Below, in pieces: positions 8,745 to 18,681 of a stretch of 64,000 nucleotides of DNA (position 1 is the first letter of the stretch; each line of letters opens with the position of its first letter). The stretch is from Hyphomonadaceae bacterium BRH_c29 (GTDB lineage Bacteria; Pseudomonadota; Alphaproteobacteria; Caulobacterales; Hyphomonadaceae). The stretch is from the NCBI GenBank assembly GCA_000961695.1, contig LADW01000005.1, positions 1-64,000 of the forward strand, read 5' to 3'. The position numbers were made by a program, and so were the translations under genes. The notes beneath the pieces are model-generated. The model saw nothing but the letters and a program-made list of their open reading frames with translations. It was not told the origin of the DNA and searched no databases.

Positions 8745-10568
8745 ATGGAAAAACAAGACCAGCGCAATTTTCTGCTCGCAATGGTGCTGATGATCGCGCT
8801 CGTGATGGGCTATCAGAAGTTCTTCGTCGAACCGGCCCAGAAGAAATATGAAGCCCAGCAGGCCGCGATTGAGGCAGAGACCCAGACGACGACGCCTGGC
8901 ACGACTGGCGTGGTCGCGATTGACCAGCTGAAGCCGGTCAAGGAGGCGCTCGCCGAGAGCCCGCGCATCGATTTCGAAGGCGATTCCGTTGATGGCTCGA
9001 TCCGTCTGACCGGGGCCCGCATCGACGATCTCAGCCTGCGCAAGCACTATCTGACGGTCGAGAAGAAGCAGGAAGTCCGCTTGTTCCGTCCGGAGAACAG
9101 CGAATTTGGTTATTTCGCCACGTATTACTGGGCTGCTGGTGGCACGCTGGTGGCTGGGCGTAATTCGCCCTGGACCCTCGTGTCCGGCGACAAGCTGACC
9201 CCATCCTCCCCGATCACGCTGAAATTCGAAGGGGAAGGCGTGTCCATCGAGCGGACCGTCGCGCTCGACGAGAATTACATGTTTACCTTCACCGACACGG
9301 TGAAGAACACATCGACCGCGCCGCGCAGCTTCCGCGCCATCGGCTCGCTTGAGCGCCTCGGCGACTTCAAGGGCTTTCTTGAGGCCACGGATCCCGGTTC
9401 TTCCACGGCCGCATCGGCGCATATGGGTCTGATGGGCGAGACGGACGGCACGTTGCGCCTCAAGAAATTCAAACAACTCTACCAGATGAAAGCTATCAAG
9501 GGCGAGACCGCCGACGGCACGTTCCCCTCGAGCACCGGCGGCTGGTGGGGCATTTCCGACAAATACTTCTTTGGCGGGCTCATCCCCCAGCAGGACGTGA
9601 CGTTCTCCGGCCTCGTCGACAAGCGCAAGCTGGCCACCGGCAATGACCTGGAGCTGCGCACAGAGTCTGCTCCGATGGACCTCGCTCCCGGCGCGTCCGT
9701 CACCATGGAGAACCGCATCTTTGCAGGCGCCAAGCGCTTCCAGGTGCTCAAGGGCTATGAGAAAGACCTCGGCATTCCGCATTTCGAAGATGCCATCGAC
9801 TGGGGCATGTTCTTCTTCCTGACCAAGCCTTTCTTCTATGTGCTCGAATGGCTGTCCGGCATTGTCGGCTCGTTCGGCTGGGCGATCCTGGCCTTCACAG
9901 TGATGGTCAAGCTGCCGCTCGTGCCGCTCTATAACCAGAGCTACAAGTCGATGGCCAAGATGAAGAAGCTGCAGGAGCCGACCGCGGAAATCCGCGAGCG
10001 CTTCAAGGCCGATCCGCAGCGCCAGCAGCAAGAGATCATGAAGCTCTACAAGCAGGAAGGGGCAAACCCGCTGGGCGGCTGTTTGCCGATCCTTGTGACC
10101 ATCCCGATCTTCTTCGCGCTGTTCAAGACACTCTACACCACAATCGAGATGCGCCACGCGCCGTTCATGTTCCTGAAGGATCTTTCGGCGCCTGACCCAA
10201 CCGCCATCGGCAACCTGTTCGGTCTGATTCCATGGTGGTCTGCGGCGGATCTGAAAGCCATTCCGTTCGTCGGCATGGTGATCGGCGTCGGTATCCTGCC
10301 GATCCTCTACGGCGCCACGATGGCTGCTCTGCAGACCCTGTCGCCGCCGCCGCCGGACCCGATGCAGCGCCGCATGATCCAGTTCATGCCACTGATCTTC
10401 CTGTTCGTGTTCGGAGGGTTTCCGGCCGGCCTCGTCATGTACTACATCTGGTCAAACTCGCTGTCCTTCCTGCAGCAATACTTCATCATGCGCCGCAATG
10501 GTGTGGACACCGAGATCGGCAAGTTCGTGAAGAAGGTGCTGACCGGCGGCAAAAAGGCTGAAAGCTGA
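8745..10568 (+). CDS. yidC: Membrane protein insertase YidC
   Basis: A 607-residue insertase that places membrane proteins in the inner membrane alone or with SecYEG. It has the Gram-negative layout: an N-terminal transmembrane helix (residues about 7-24), a large periplasmic beta-domain, then the conserved membrane core starting near FFFLTKPFFYVLEWL. The core includes the KLPLVPLYNQSYKSMAKMK cytoplasmic loop, the NPLGGCLPILVTIPIFFALF segment, and a FPAGLVMYYIWSN helix. Length is typical. It is followed four bases later by engB, part of a conserved gene order. Confidence 0.97.
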   Translation: MEKQDQRNFLLAMVLMIALVMGYQKFFVEPAQKKYEAQQAAIEAETQTTTPGTTGVVAIDQLKPVKEALAESPRIDFEGDSVDGSIRLTGARIDDLSLRKHYLTVEKKQEVRLFRPENSEFGYFATYYWAAGGTLVAGRNSPWTLVSGDKLTPSSPITLKFEGEGVSIERTVALDENYMFTFTDTVKNTSTAPRSFRAIGSLERLGDFKGFLEATDPGSSTAASAHMGLMGETDGTLRLKKFKQLYQMKAIKGETADGTFPSSTGGWWGISDKYFFGGLIPQQDVTFSGLVDKRKLATGNDLELRTESAPMDLAPGASVTMENRIFAGAKRFQVLKGYEKDLGIPHFEDAIDWGMFFFLTKPFFYVLEWLSGIVGSFGWAILAFTVMVKLPLVPLYNQSYKSMAKMKKLQEPTAEIRERFKADPQRQQQEIMKLYKQEGANPLGGCLPILVTIPIFFALFKTLYTTIEMRHAPFMFLKDLSAPDPTAIGNLFGLIPWWSAADLKAIPFVGMVIGVGILPILYGATMAALQTLSPPPPDPMQRRMIQFMPLIFLFVFGGFPAGLVMYYIWSNSLSFLQQYFIMRRNGVDTEIGKFVKKVLTGGKKAES

Positions 10569-10572
10569 TCCG

Positions 10573-11214
10573 ATGACGGACGAGACCACCCCCAGTGAAG
10601 AGGCCCTTGAGGCCGGACGGCTTCTGTTTGCAGGAGATGCAACCTTCGTGATGGGCGTGGTGGAGCTGAAACAGCTGCCGCCTTCGGACCGCACGGAAGT
10701 TTGCTTCGCGGGCCGGTCCAATGTCGGCAAGTCCAGCCTGATCAATGCGCTGACCAACCGGGCGAAACTTGCGCGTTCCTCGGCGGAGCCGGGCCGCACG
10801 CGGGAACTGAACTATTTCGACGTCGGGCAGGGGCAGCTCTATCTCGTTGACCTTCCGGGCTTTGGCTATGCCAAAGTCTCCCGGTCGCAGACCGAGGCCT
10901 GGACGCGCCTGACCAAATCCTACCTTCGCGGGCGCCCGTCGTTGCGCCGTGTGTTTCTGCTCGTCGATGCCCGCCGTGGCCTGATGGAAACGGACGACGA
11001 AGTGATGGACATGATGGATAAAACCGCCGTGACCTATCAGGTCGTGCTGACCAAGGTCGACAAGCTGGCCAAGGGCGAAGTCGAGGAACTGGCTGCCACG
11101 ATTGAGGGCAGGCTGAAGAAGCGCGGCGCGGCTCACCCGATCGTGCGCATGACGTCAGCAGAGAAGGGATGGGGAATCCCGGAACTTCGCGCCGAGATCG
11201 CCGGCCTGATCTAG
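10573..11214 (+). CDS. engB: Ribosome biogenesis GTPase EngB/YsxC
   Basis: A 213-residue TrmE-Era-EngA-like GTPase needed for large ribosomal subunit assembly. All G motifs are visible: GRSNVGKSSLINAL (P-loop), the switch I threonine in EPGRTRELNYF, DLPGFGYAKVS (G3), and TKVDKL (G4). It lies four bases after yidC and is presumably translated from the same mRNA. Its stop codon overlaps the stop of the convergent acylase gene, so transcription from either side could interfere. Confidence 0.95.
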   Translation: MTDETTPSEEALEAGRLLFAGDATFVMGVVELKQLPPSDRTEVCFAGRSNVGKSSLINALTNRAKLARSSAEPGRTRELNYFDVGQGQLYLVDLPGFGYAKVSRSQTEAWTRLTKSYLRGRPSLRRVFLLVDARRGLMETDDEVMDMMDKTAVTYQVVLTKVDKLAKGEVEELAATIEGRLKKRGAAHPIVRMTSAEKGWGIPELRAEIAGLI

Positions 11215-13376
11215 TCTGTGCCCGGTTTGCCGGGCCGGTAACGCCGTTCCGCGCTGTCAGAGATTTCCAGCCAGTCGAGATGCGCCTTGCGCCAGCGCTC
11301 TGTTGCGAACAGTTCGGCCTGATCGGCATAGTGCGGTGAGTTCACGTCCAGTGTCGCCGAGCCGTAGGGATGGATGACGCGGGCGGTCTGGTTTCCGTCT
11401 GCATCCCACTCGACCAATGCGATCCATGTGTCGCCGGCATTCATGTGCAGTTCGCCATCATCGCGGATGGCGTCCGGATAGACGGCGCGCAGCGTGTCCG
11501 GCCCGCCGCTGATCGGCCAGGTCTGGTCGCCGCGGGAAAGCTTGTTGACCTCGCCCCATTCCGGATCGATGCGGCCATGATGAAGCTTCAGCCAGCTGAC
11601 GGCGTCACGGAAAGCGTCTTCCGGGGCCGGGGCGGGGATATGGGTAAAGCGCGCGGTGATCTCGCGCAATGTGGTCAGGCCGCCAAGCGCGGCGTGGCGG
11701 GAATGCTCGTCCATGTCGAAATCCCACTCCGCGAGGAATTGCGCGGCTTCAGCCAATTCCGGCTCATCGCTCCAGTCGTGCGCCAGCACGGCGGAGACGA
11801 CCTGCTGGGCTTCGGAACCTTTCGCATAGGCGGTGTCGAACTTGATCGAAAGCAGCCGGTCCAGATCCATCGTGCCTGTGCCGTCGGTCAGCTCCATGAC
11901 CCGCAGGGCGCGATTGGTCTGGTTGGTCTGCAGGCCCATGCTTTGCGGGAAATCCTCCGGCCTCAGATTGTCCGGGCCATCGGTCGCGGTATAGGGCGAG
12001 TTGTTGCTATTGAAGATAAAGCCCGAGGCCGGATTGATCAGTTTCGGCACGGCAGACCAGGGACGGTAACCTTCCCAGATCAGGTCTGACCGGTCGCCGG
12101 GCATCTCGTGGCTCCAATCCCAGGCGTCTTCACGGGCCGGATACTGGCCATTGTGAATGAAGCCGATATCGCCCGCCTTGTCTGCGAAGATGTAATTGAT
12201 CGAGGGCAGGGCGTTCATGGACATGGCCTCGAGGAAGCTGTCGAGACCCGTCGACTTGTTGAGTCGGTAATACTGCTCCAGCTGGCGGATCTCGCCCATG
12301 CCGGCATAGCGCACAGCATAGGTGCCGGTGGGCGTCTCAATCACCGGTCCGTGGGCGGATCGCAGGACGGGTCGCTTCACCTTAAGGGCAAATGGTCCCC
12401 AGAGCTTCACGTGCAAGGTTGCGGTGGTTTTCTCGAAATCCCGCCACTCGCCGTCGAGCAGGTACTGGTTCTTGTTGTCCGGATTTCGGGTCAGGACATA
12501 GACGTCTGACAGGTCCTGCGCGCTGACCGTGTTGGCCCAGCCGATGTCGTGATTGAACCCGTGCAGGATGACGGGCGTGCCGGGGAAGATACCGCCGGTA
12601 ATATCGAGGCCTTCATCAGAGGCGAGGTGGGCTTCGTACCAGGCGACCGGGCCGGTCATGGGCTGGTGGGAATTGATGATCAATCGGGTGACGCCATCGC
12701 CGCTGCGGGCGGGGGAAACGGCGAACGCGTTCGAGCCGCGCTCAGACAGAGTCTTCGGCGCCATCAGGAAGGCTTTCTTTTCGCCCTGCGGGTCGAGTGC
12801 GATGGCCTGAGTATGGTCGCCGCTGAAGAGGTCCGTCAGCGTTCCGTCGAGGCCATAGAAGAATGGCGTCTTGAAGATGAAGCCCGCGACAATGTCCTGC
12901 GGGGTGAACGGGGCGAGGCCGGTCCATGTCTCGTCAGGGTGTTCGGAGGCGTAGAGGTTCAGGCCGGCCGCGTAGGCTTCTGCGATGGCCTTCACATCGG
13001 CAGGCACATCGGACTCGTAGCGCGCGTCGATGGTCTCCCAGACGCCGAGCAGGGACGCGAGATAGTCTGCCGGTGCGGCGCCCTTACCCCGGTAGCGGGC
13101 GAGGCGGCCGCGCGTCACGGCGACGACTTCCTGAATGGTCTCGAAATCATCCTCTGCATGGGCATAGGCGAGGCCGAAGGAGGCATCGCGGTCGCGCTTG
13201 CCCCGAATGTGCGGCACGCCATATTCGTCGCGCAGGATTTCGGCGTCATATCCATCAGCGGTCGCGGCCAGTGCGGCGGACGCAGGATTGCCGGGCAGCG
13301 GGTCCCAGAGATAAACGCCCGCGCCCACCATCACGACCAGAAGCAGGGTGCTAAGCCCCGACAGAATGCGCATCAT
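11211..13376 (-). CDS. Penicillin acylase-family Ntn hydrolase
   Basis: A 721-residue precursor of the penicillin amidase family. The N-terminus has a hydrophobic signal or anchor (about 5-24). The catalytic nucleophile should be Ser215 at the start of the beta chain in RGSNAFAV, released by autocatalytic cleavage. Family features GVPHI.G near 53, INSHQPM and [12 protein letters not shown] follow in order. Members hydrolyse penicillins, cyclic lipopeptides or acyl-homoserine lactones; the SNAFAV form is also seen in quorum-quenching acylases, so that substrate is possible but only inferred. The gene is inverted between engB and argB, which are neighbours in many relatives. Confidence 0.85.
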   Translation of the reverse strand: MMRILSGLSTLLLVVMVGAGVYLWDPLPGNPASAALAATADGYDAEILRDEYGVPHIRGKRDRDASFGLAYAHAEDDFETIQEVVAVTRGRLARYRGKGAAPADYLASLLGVWETIDARYESDVPADVKAIAEAYAAGLNLYASEHPDETWTGLAPFTPQDIVAGFIFKTPFFYGLDGTLTDLFSGDHTQAIALDPQGEKKAFLMAPKTLSERGSNAFAVSPARSGDGVTRLIINSHQPMTGPVAWYEAHLASDEGLDITGGIFPGTPVILHGFNHDIGWANTVSAQDLSDVYVLTRNPDNKNQYLLDGEWRDFEKTTATLHVKLWGPFALKVKRPVLRSAHGPVIETPTGTYAVRYAGMGEIRQLEQYYRLNKSTGLDSFLEAMSMNALPSINYIFADKAGDIGFIHNGQYPAREDAWDWSHEMPGDRSDLIWEGYRPWSAVPKLINPASGFIFNSNNSPYTATDGPDNLRPEDFPQSMGLQTNQTNRALRVMELTDGTGTMDLDRLLSIKFDTAYAKGSEAQQVVSAVLAHDWSDEPELAEAAQFLAEWDFDMDEHSRHAALGGLTTLREITARFTHIPAPAPEDAFRDAVSWLKLHHGRIDPEWGEVNKLSRGDQTWPISGGPDTLRAVYPDAIRDDGELHMNAGDTWIALVEWDADGNQTARVIHPYGSATLDVNSPHYADQAELFATERWRKAHLDWLEISDSAERRYRPGKPGTD

Positions 13377-13430
13377 CAGATCGTACCCCTAAACCCCAAG
13401 CAGACTGCGATCATAAATGCCTTTCCGGCA

Positions 13431-13449
13431 CCGACAAGCAACTTGTCGG
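13431..13449. repeat. Short perfect inverted repeat upstream of argB
   Basis: CCGACAAG and CTTGTCGG form an 8-bp perfect inverted repeat around a CAA loop, in the 152-base divergent gap between the acylase and argB. It could be an operator or an mRNA hairpin in the argB leader. It is not followed by a T-run, so it is not a typical terminator. Confidence 0.45.
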
Positions 13450-13528
13450 AAGGCTTCAGGTTGCGAGACGTGATTGCCGCGGAGAATTCCCGTTTCACAC
13501 GGGTGCAAAGCGCGTTAAACGGGCCCGC

Positions 13529-14425
13529 ATGACTGACCAGTTCTCCGCCGCCCAATTCACCGCGAAAACCCTGTCCGAAGCGCTGCCCTATATCCAGCGC
13601 TATGCCGGGCAGACGATTGTCGTCAAATATGGCGGCCATGCCATGGTGGACGAGCGCCTCTCCGCCATGTTTGCGCGCGATGTCGTGTTACTGAAGACCC
13701 TGGGTATCCATCCCGTGATCGTGCATGGCGGCGGCCCTCAGATCGGCAAACTGCTGGACCGGCTGGGCATCGTGTCGGAATTCAAGGGCGGGCTGCGCGT
13801 GACGGATGAAGCGACCATGGAAGTGGTCGAAATGGTCCTGTCCGGTCCGATCAACAAATCCATTGTCCGCGCCATCAACCAGGCGGGTGGCCTTGCGGTC
13901 GGCCTGTCGGGTTCGGACGGCCAGCTGCTGCAGGCGACCAAGGCCACCAAGACCGAGCGCGATCCGGACAGCCATATCGAGCAAGTGCTGGATCTCGGCT
14001 TCGTCGGCGAGCCGACCGGCGTCGATACCAGCGTCATCGAAGCCTTGCTGCGCGCCGATTCCCAGCTGATCCCGGTCGTCGCGCCGGTTGCCATGGGGCC
14101 CGACGGTCACCGTTATAACGTCAATGCTGATACGGCTGCCGGGGTGCTCGCCGAAGCGCTGGGCGCCAGCCGCCTGCTGCTGCTGACGGATGTCGCTGGC
14201 GTGCTCGACAAGGACAAGAATCTGATGCGCGAGATCAAGGTTGGGGACATTCCCGGCCTGATCGCGGACGGCACAGCTGTTGGTGGTATGATTCCGAAGC
14301 TTGAAACTGCGGCCCATTCCGTAAATCATGGTGTTGGGGCGGCAGTTATTCTTGATGGGCGTGCTCCTCACGCCCTGCTCATGGAGCTGTTCACCGAACA
14401 TGGCGCAGGCACGCTCATTTCTTAA
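13529..14425 (+). CDS. argB: Acetylglutamate kinase
   Basis: A 298-residue amino-acid kinase that phosphorylates N-acetyl-L-glutamate, the second step of arginine synthesis. Motifs are [11 protein letters not shown] (phosphate binding), [31 protein letters not shown] and MIPKLETA near the C-terminus. An N-terminal helix of the kind found in arginine-inhibited hexameric forms precedes the kinase core. The gene heads a + strand cluster; the following DUF1036 gene begins inside its last 26 bases. It starts after a 152-base gap that must hold its promoter. Confidence 0.96.
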   Translation: MTDQFSAAQFTAKTLSEALPYIQRYAGQTIVVKYGGHAMVDERLSAMFARDVVLLKTLGIHPVIVHGGGPQIGKLLDRLGIVSEFKGGLRVTDEATMEVVEMVLSGPINKSIVRAINQAGGLAVGLSGSDGQLLQATKATKTERDPDSHIEQVLDLGFVGEPTGVDTSVIEALLRADSQLIPVVAPVAMGPDGHRYNVNADTAAGVLAEALGASRLLLLTDVAGVLDKDKNLMREIKVGDIPGLIADGTAVGGMIPKLETAAHSVNHGVGAAVILDGRAPHALLMELFTEHGAGTLIS

Positions 14426-15434
14426 CGTCCTGGCGGCCCTCGCCGCTGTTGTCTGTTTCCCCGGCATCGCTTCGGCGGCCCCGGAGAACGGCTGGACGCT
14501 TTGCAACAAGACTTCCTACATCGTCGAGGCTGCCTTTGGTGTGCCCGAAGAGAAGGACATCACGGTCGAAGGCTGGCTGAAGCTGCGCCCCGGCGAGTGC
14601 AAAGTGGCCGTTAATGCGCCGCTGGAGCCGAAATACCATTTCCTTTACGCGCGGTCTTCGCAGGCCCACCGGGGCGGGCCTCGCGAATGGGGCGGGCGTA
14701 CCGAGCTGTGTATTGACCCGACCGGCAGCTTCACGCTGGAAAACCCGCCGGAATGCGCCCCGATGGGCCTCGAAGCACGCGGGTTCCGGGCTGTGGAGGT
14801 GACCAGCAAGGTGCGCTGGACCACCGATCTGACCGAGATTGAGAATTACGACCTCGACAAGGCCCGCTCAGCCGGCCTGCAGCGCCTGCTGGAAGAGGCC
14901 GGCATCACAAGTGGGGCGATTGACGGCAATATCGGCCATCGTACCCGGGTCGCGATCGGGGAGTTCCTGAAACAGAACAATCTGCCTGCCTCGACCTCGG
15001 ATGACGACCTGATCGATTTTCTGGAACAGGTCGCCAAGGAGCGGGGCCGCAATGTCGGCTTTACCCTGTGCAATCGTACCAAGAACCGTATCTGGAGCGC
15101 CATTGCCCGGCGCGGGGCAGACGGCTGGGAAAGCCGGGGCTGGTGGGTTCTGGAGGCAGGCGGGTGCGCCCGCGCCATAGACCGTCCGCTGCGGGGTACC
15201 GAGTATTACGTTTACGGAGAGATGGAAGACGGCACCAAGATCCGGACCCTGTCCAAGGCCTCGGATGCGTTCTGCGTCGGCCATGCCAAATTTGCTATTG
15301 CCGGGCGCGATCAGTGCGAGGCCTCGGCGTATCGCACGGCCCTGTTCGCTGCGACGCCCCCGCCGACCGAGCGCAAGCTGGTCTTCGAATTCTTCGAACG
15401 CGACTTCGCCAAGGCCGGCGGCAATGACCGCTAA
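14400..15434 (+). CDS. Secreted protein with two DUF1036 domains around a peptidoglycan-binding-like domain
   Basis: A 344-residue exported protein. A signal peptide ends near GIASA. Two DUF1036 domains follow, beginning [17 protein letters not shown] and [17 protein letters not shown], each with conserved cysteines and a CxVAVNAPL- or CARAIDRPL-like core. Between them is a helical repeat ([20 protein letters not shown], then [11 protein letters not shown]) of peptidoglycan-binding type. The internal duplication is clear. The start at 14400 lies inside argB, and the stop overlaps the next gene by 11 bases, so the three are likely one operon. Role unknown; a cell-wall-associated function is inferred. 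Confidence 0.75.
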   Translation: MAQARSFLNVLAALAAVVCFPGIASAAPENGWTLCNKTSYIVEAAFGVPEEKDITVEGWLKLRPGECKVAVNAPLEPKYHFLYARSSQAHRGGPREWGGRTELCIDPTGSFTLENPPECAPMGLEARGFRAVEVTSKVRWTTDLTEIENYDLDKARSAGLQRLLEEAGITSGAIDGNIGHRTRVAIGEFLKQNNLPASTSDDDLIDFLEQVAKERGRNVGFTLCNRTKNRIWSAIARRGADGWESRGWWVLEAGGCARAIDRPLRGTEYYVYGEMEDGTKIRTLSKASDAFCVGHAKFAIAGRDQCEASAYRTALFAATPPPTERKLVFEFFERDFAKAGGNDR

Positions 15435-16167
15435 AGCCGCTGGCGTCCGCATCGCACCGTTCGGGAAGTTCGACCACGTAACGGACTGGGTCTTCGACCT
15501 CGACAACACGCTCTATCCGGCTGAGTGCGACCTGTTTGCGGAAATCGACACGCGGATGACGGCGTTCGTGTCGCAGGCATTGGGCCTTGGCCCCGCGGAG
15601 GCGCGCCGGGTGCAGAAGCATTATTACGCGACCTACGGCACGACCTTGTCCGGCCTGATGCAGAACAACCGGATCGAGCCGGCCGACTTTCTCCACTATG
15701 TCCACGATATCGACTTGTCGCCGCTGCCGGACCTGCCGGACTTGCGCGCAGCTTTGGGCGCGCTGCCGGGGCGGAAATTCGTCTACACCAATGGTTCGCG
15801 CCGCCATGCCGAGCAGGTGACGGAGAAAATGGGTCTCTCGCACCTGTTTCACGACAGTTTCGGCATTGAAGACGCAGAGTACACGCCGAAGCCGAAGCAA
15901 GGCTCGTACGACAAGTTTTGCGCGCTGCACGGGGTGGACCCGAAAGGGGCGATCTTCTTCGAGGATCTTGCCCGCAACCTGCTGCCGGCCAAGGATATGG
16001 GCTTCACCACGGTTCTGGTCCATTCTGAGAAGGACTGGAGCCATGAGCCCATCGAGGCGCGCCCTGCGACACTCGAGGACCTGTTGAGGGATGACGGGCC
16101 GGATCACATCGACTATGTCACCGGCGACCTCGCAGCTTTCCTGGAAGCTGCTCGCGGCACACTCTGA
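15424..16167 (+). CDS. Pyrimidine 5'-nucleotidase, HAD family
   Basis: A 247-residue HAD-superfamily phosphatase close to yeast SDT1-like pyrimidine 5'-nucleotidases. Motif I is VFDLDNTLYP with the nucleophilic aspartate, motif II is FVYTNGSRRHA, and the later motifs are in KPKQGSYDKFC and AIFFEDLARNL. Such enzymes dephosphorylate UMP/CMP-type nucleotides, but substrate range varies. The ATG at 15424 overlaps the end of the DUF1036 gene, and dapD begins 24 bases downstream. This position, just before dapD, is typical in alphaproteobacteria. Confidence 0.85.
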   Translation: MTAKAAGVRIAPFGKFDHVTDWVFDLDNTLYPAECDLFAEIDTRMTAFVSQALGLGPAEARRVQKHYYATYGTTLSGLMQNNRIEPADFLHYVHDIDLSPLPDLPDLRAALGALPGRKFVYTNGSRRHAEQVTEKMGLSHLFHDSFGIEDAEYTPKPKQGSYDKFCALHGVDPKGAIFFEDLARNLLPAKDMGFTTVLVHSEKDWSHEPIEARPATLEDLLRDDGPDHIDYVTGDLAAFLEAARGTL

Positions 16168-16191
16168 ACCGCCGCTTGCCGGAGAAGACAC

Positions 16192-17019
16192 ATGACTGAC
16201 GCCCTCGCCCCCGTGATCGATGCTGCCTGGGAGGCGCGCGACACGCTCTCCACCGATACGAGAGGCGACGTGCGCGACGCGGTCGATGCCGCCATTACGC
16301 TCATCGACAAGGGCGAGGCCCGCGTCGCCGAGAAGGGCGCTGACGGGGAATGGGTCGTGCACCAGTGGCTGAAGAAAGCCGTGCTGCTGTCATTCCGCCT
16401 GAACGCCAATGGCACGGTCAGCGGCGTGCCGGGCGGTGGCAACTGGTGGGACAAGGTGCCCTCCAAGTTCGAAGGCTGGGGTGAGACCGAATTCAAGGAG
16501 GCCGGTTTCCGCGCTGTGCCGCCCTGCGCCGTGCGCCGGGGCGCCTTTATCGCGAAGAATGCCGTTCTGATGCCGTCTTATGTGAATATCGGCGCCTATG
16601 TCGGCGAAGGTACGATGATCGACACCTGGGCCTCGGTGGGCTCGTGTGCGCAGGTTGGCGCGAACTGCCACATCTCGGCTGGCACGGGCATTGGCGGCGT
16701 GCTGGAGCCGCTGCAGGCGAATCCGACCATCATTGAAGACAATTGCTTCATCGGTGCGCGCTCTGAAGTGGTCGAAGGCGTGATCGTGGGCGAAGGCGCC
16801 GTGATCGCCATGGGTGTGTTCATCACCCAGTCCACCAAGATCGTGAACCGCGCTACCGGCGAGATCTCCTATGGCAAGGTGCCGCCTTACTCCGTCGTCG
16901 TGCCGGGCACGCTGCCCGACAAGAATGGCGGACCTTCGCTGGCCTGTGCGGTCATCGTGAAAACGGTGGACGCGCAGACGCGCGCGAAGACGGGCGTGAA
17001 TGAACTTCTTCGCGACTGA
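16192..17019 (+). CDS. dapD: 2,3,4,5-tetrahydropyridine-2,6-dicarboxylate N-succinyltransferase
   Basis: A 275-residue left-handed beta-helix acyltransferase. It succinylates tetrahydrodipicolinate on the route to meso-diaminopimelate and lysine. The hexapeptide-repeat core is visible from [20 protein letters not shown] through [18 protein letters not shown] and [20 protein letters not shown]. It ends with the usual [12 protein letters not shown] segment. Length is normal. It closes the argB-to-dapD cluster. Confidence 0.96.
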   Translation: MTDALAPVIDAAWEARDTLSTDTRGDVRDAVDAAITLIDKGEARVAEKGADGEWVVHQWLKKAVLLSFRLNANGTVSGVPGGGNWWDKVPSKFEGWGETEFKEAGFRAVPPCAVRRGAFIAKNAVLMPSYVNIGAYVGEGTMIDTWASVGSCAQVGANCHISAGTGIGGVLEPLQANPTIIEDNCFIGARSEVVEGVIVGEGAVIAMGVFITQSTKIVNRATGEISYGKVPPYSVVVPGTLPDKNGGPSLACAVIVKTVDAQTRAKTGVNELLRD

Positions 17020-17115
17020 GGCGAAACGAGGCGAAGAAATCTCGAATTCAACCCATAAGGGTCATTTAATTTAAACTCTGGCTAGCTAAACGGGGGCAAA
17101 GCCGGAGACCATGAC

Positions 17116-18648
17116 ATGACCCGTATTTCCACCACCGCAATGGTGCTTGCCGCCTCGTTGACGACCGCTTCAGGCTGCGCGCCAGCCTATGCTGACCAAC
17201 CGGAGGTCAAGGCTGAAACGGTTCTCGTTGAGGTGCCGGATGCCTATATCAAGCAGATCCACACCAACAAGGATTCCTTCCTCACCGCGCGTGTTCAGGA
17301 CATCTACCGCTACAATCCAACCGGGACAGTGACGCAGGCAGATGTCGACAAGTTTCGATTGAGCAATCATGCCAAGCAGCGCGCAGGTTTGCTGCAACGG
17401 TACCTGGGCTTCGACCTTGACGGAGACGGCACGGTAACCCGGGACGAATTCGAACAGGCGCCGGTTACGGTCGACACGCAGGGCAAGGCACAGCTCGACA
17501 TCGCCTTTTCGCAATCGGATTTGGATTCAGACGGGAAGCTCAGCTTCCGGGAACTGGTTGCAGTGGCAGAGTCAGTTCTTGAAAAGCAGGATACAAGAAG
17601 GAGCCGGTTCGACGACAATCCCCTGATGTTCGACCGTAATCGCGACGGCCAGGTCGATGTGAGGGAGCTGACCGAGGTGGTCGATGCACTGGCGGCCGAG
17701 CCGCTGCCGGCGGCGGCATCGCCATCTTACATCCGTCGGGCGGCTGAAGTTCCTGTCTGCACCCTGCCAGCCGTCTCGGATGGCGCCGAAGTCCTGATCG
17801 TATCGGGCTATGGCGGTTCCGGTCTGTCCACGGTCGCCGTAAGCGGCGTGAATGCGGCAACCTCGACAGCAACAGTGATGATCGATCCCGGCAAGACGCC
17901 TCTCTACATTGTCGCGGTGAGTTTGGAGCCGATGGTTTGGAATGTCACAGGGGCGACTGGCCGTGTCGAGAAATTTGTCGTTCAGCCGCCGACAAGCAAG
18001 GAAGGACCCGGTGCCGGTGTTGTCGGTCTGGACCGATCCAAGGTCAGCTTCATCAAGCCGGGCAGTTGTGGCAAGTACGCGTCAGAGGAAGGCGAGGCCG
18101 CCTCGGTTCTCCTGAAATCTTCAATCTCGGCGGCCCTGAGCCGGGACGTCGACGGGCTTGCTATGTCCTATAGGATGGGGACGGTCAAACTGCCTTCCGG
18201 AGAGGTAAGTCGAAGCGGCCCGCCGACGAAAGGGCGGACCGAGATCCGGTCCTCGTTCGGTACGTTCATGATTGAAAATGGCGAGCCGATTCTCAAGGGC
18301 AAAGCCGTGCCGGATCGTCTTGCCAGCAGTTTGTTGCAGTTCAGCGAGCAGGGGCTCGTTAAATACGACGTCAAGGATGTGGTCGCGAGTGCGCCCGTGG
18401 TTGCCTATGATGTGATGCCGGAGCAAGCCGGACTCGCGCAACTGGTCCTGTCAGGCCACCTCACGCTGACGTCGGATAATTACTACATTATTGAGAAGAC
18501 ATTCCCGTACTTTCCGGCCGAGCTGACAGGTGCGCAAAGTGTGAAATTCCTGTTGCGCAAAGGCGTCGAAATGCCGGGCGGCTCGCCAGGACATTCTTCC
18601 GTGATCAGCGAAGAAACACGGGAATGCCTGACGTTCTCCTGCCGGTGA
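17116..18648 (+). CDS. Exported EF-hand protein
   Basis: A 510-residue exported protein. The N-terminus has a signal peptide with a possible lipobox (ASGC) or a signal peptidase I site near AYA. Three EF-hand loops are clear: DLDGDGTVTRDE (100-111), DLDSDGKLSFRE (135-146) and DRNRDGQVDVRE (173-184). All carry the D-x-D/N-x-D-G pattern expected to bind calcium. The C-terminal 300 residues have no family I can name and contain repeated sheet-like segments. It stands alone, with convergent transcription from the alcohol dehydrogenase gene. Calcium binding is a sound prediction; the biological role is not. Confidence 0.7.
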   Translation: MTRISTTAMVLAASLTTASGCAPAYADQPEVKAETVLVEVPDAYIKQIHTNKDSFLTARVQDIYRYNPTGTVTQADVDKFRLSNHAKQRAGLLQRYLGFDLDGDGTVTRDEFEQAPVTVDTQGKAQLDIAFSQSDLDSDGKLSFRELVAVAESVLEKQDTRRSRFDDNPLMFDRNRDGQVDVRELTEVVDALAAEPLPAAASPSYIRRAAEVPVCTLPAVSDGAEVLIVSGYGGSGLSTVAVSGVNAATSTATVMIDPGKTPLYIVAVSLEPMVWNVTGATGRVEKFVVQPPTSKEGPGAGVVGLDRSKVSFIKPGSCGKYASEEGEAASVLLKSSISAALSRDVDGLAMSYRMGTVKLPSGEVSRSGPPTKGRTEIRSSFGTFMIENGEPILKGKAVPDRLASSLLQFSEQGLVKYDVKDVVASAPVVAYDVMPEQAGLAQLVLSGHLTLTSDNYYIIEKTFPYFPAELTGAQSVKFLLRKGVEMPGGSPGHSSVISEETRECLTFSCR

Positions 18649-18681
18649 AGGCAGGCAGAATGGCCCGGTGCTTCTGTTGCC

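Noticed and set aside
8724-10157. 477-codon open frame antisense to yidC
   Set aside because: Shadow of yidC codon bias; the YidC reading has all conserved motifs.
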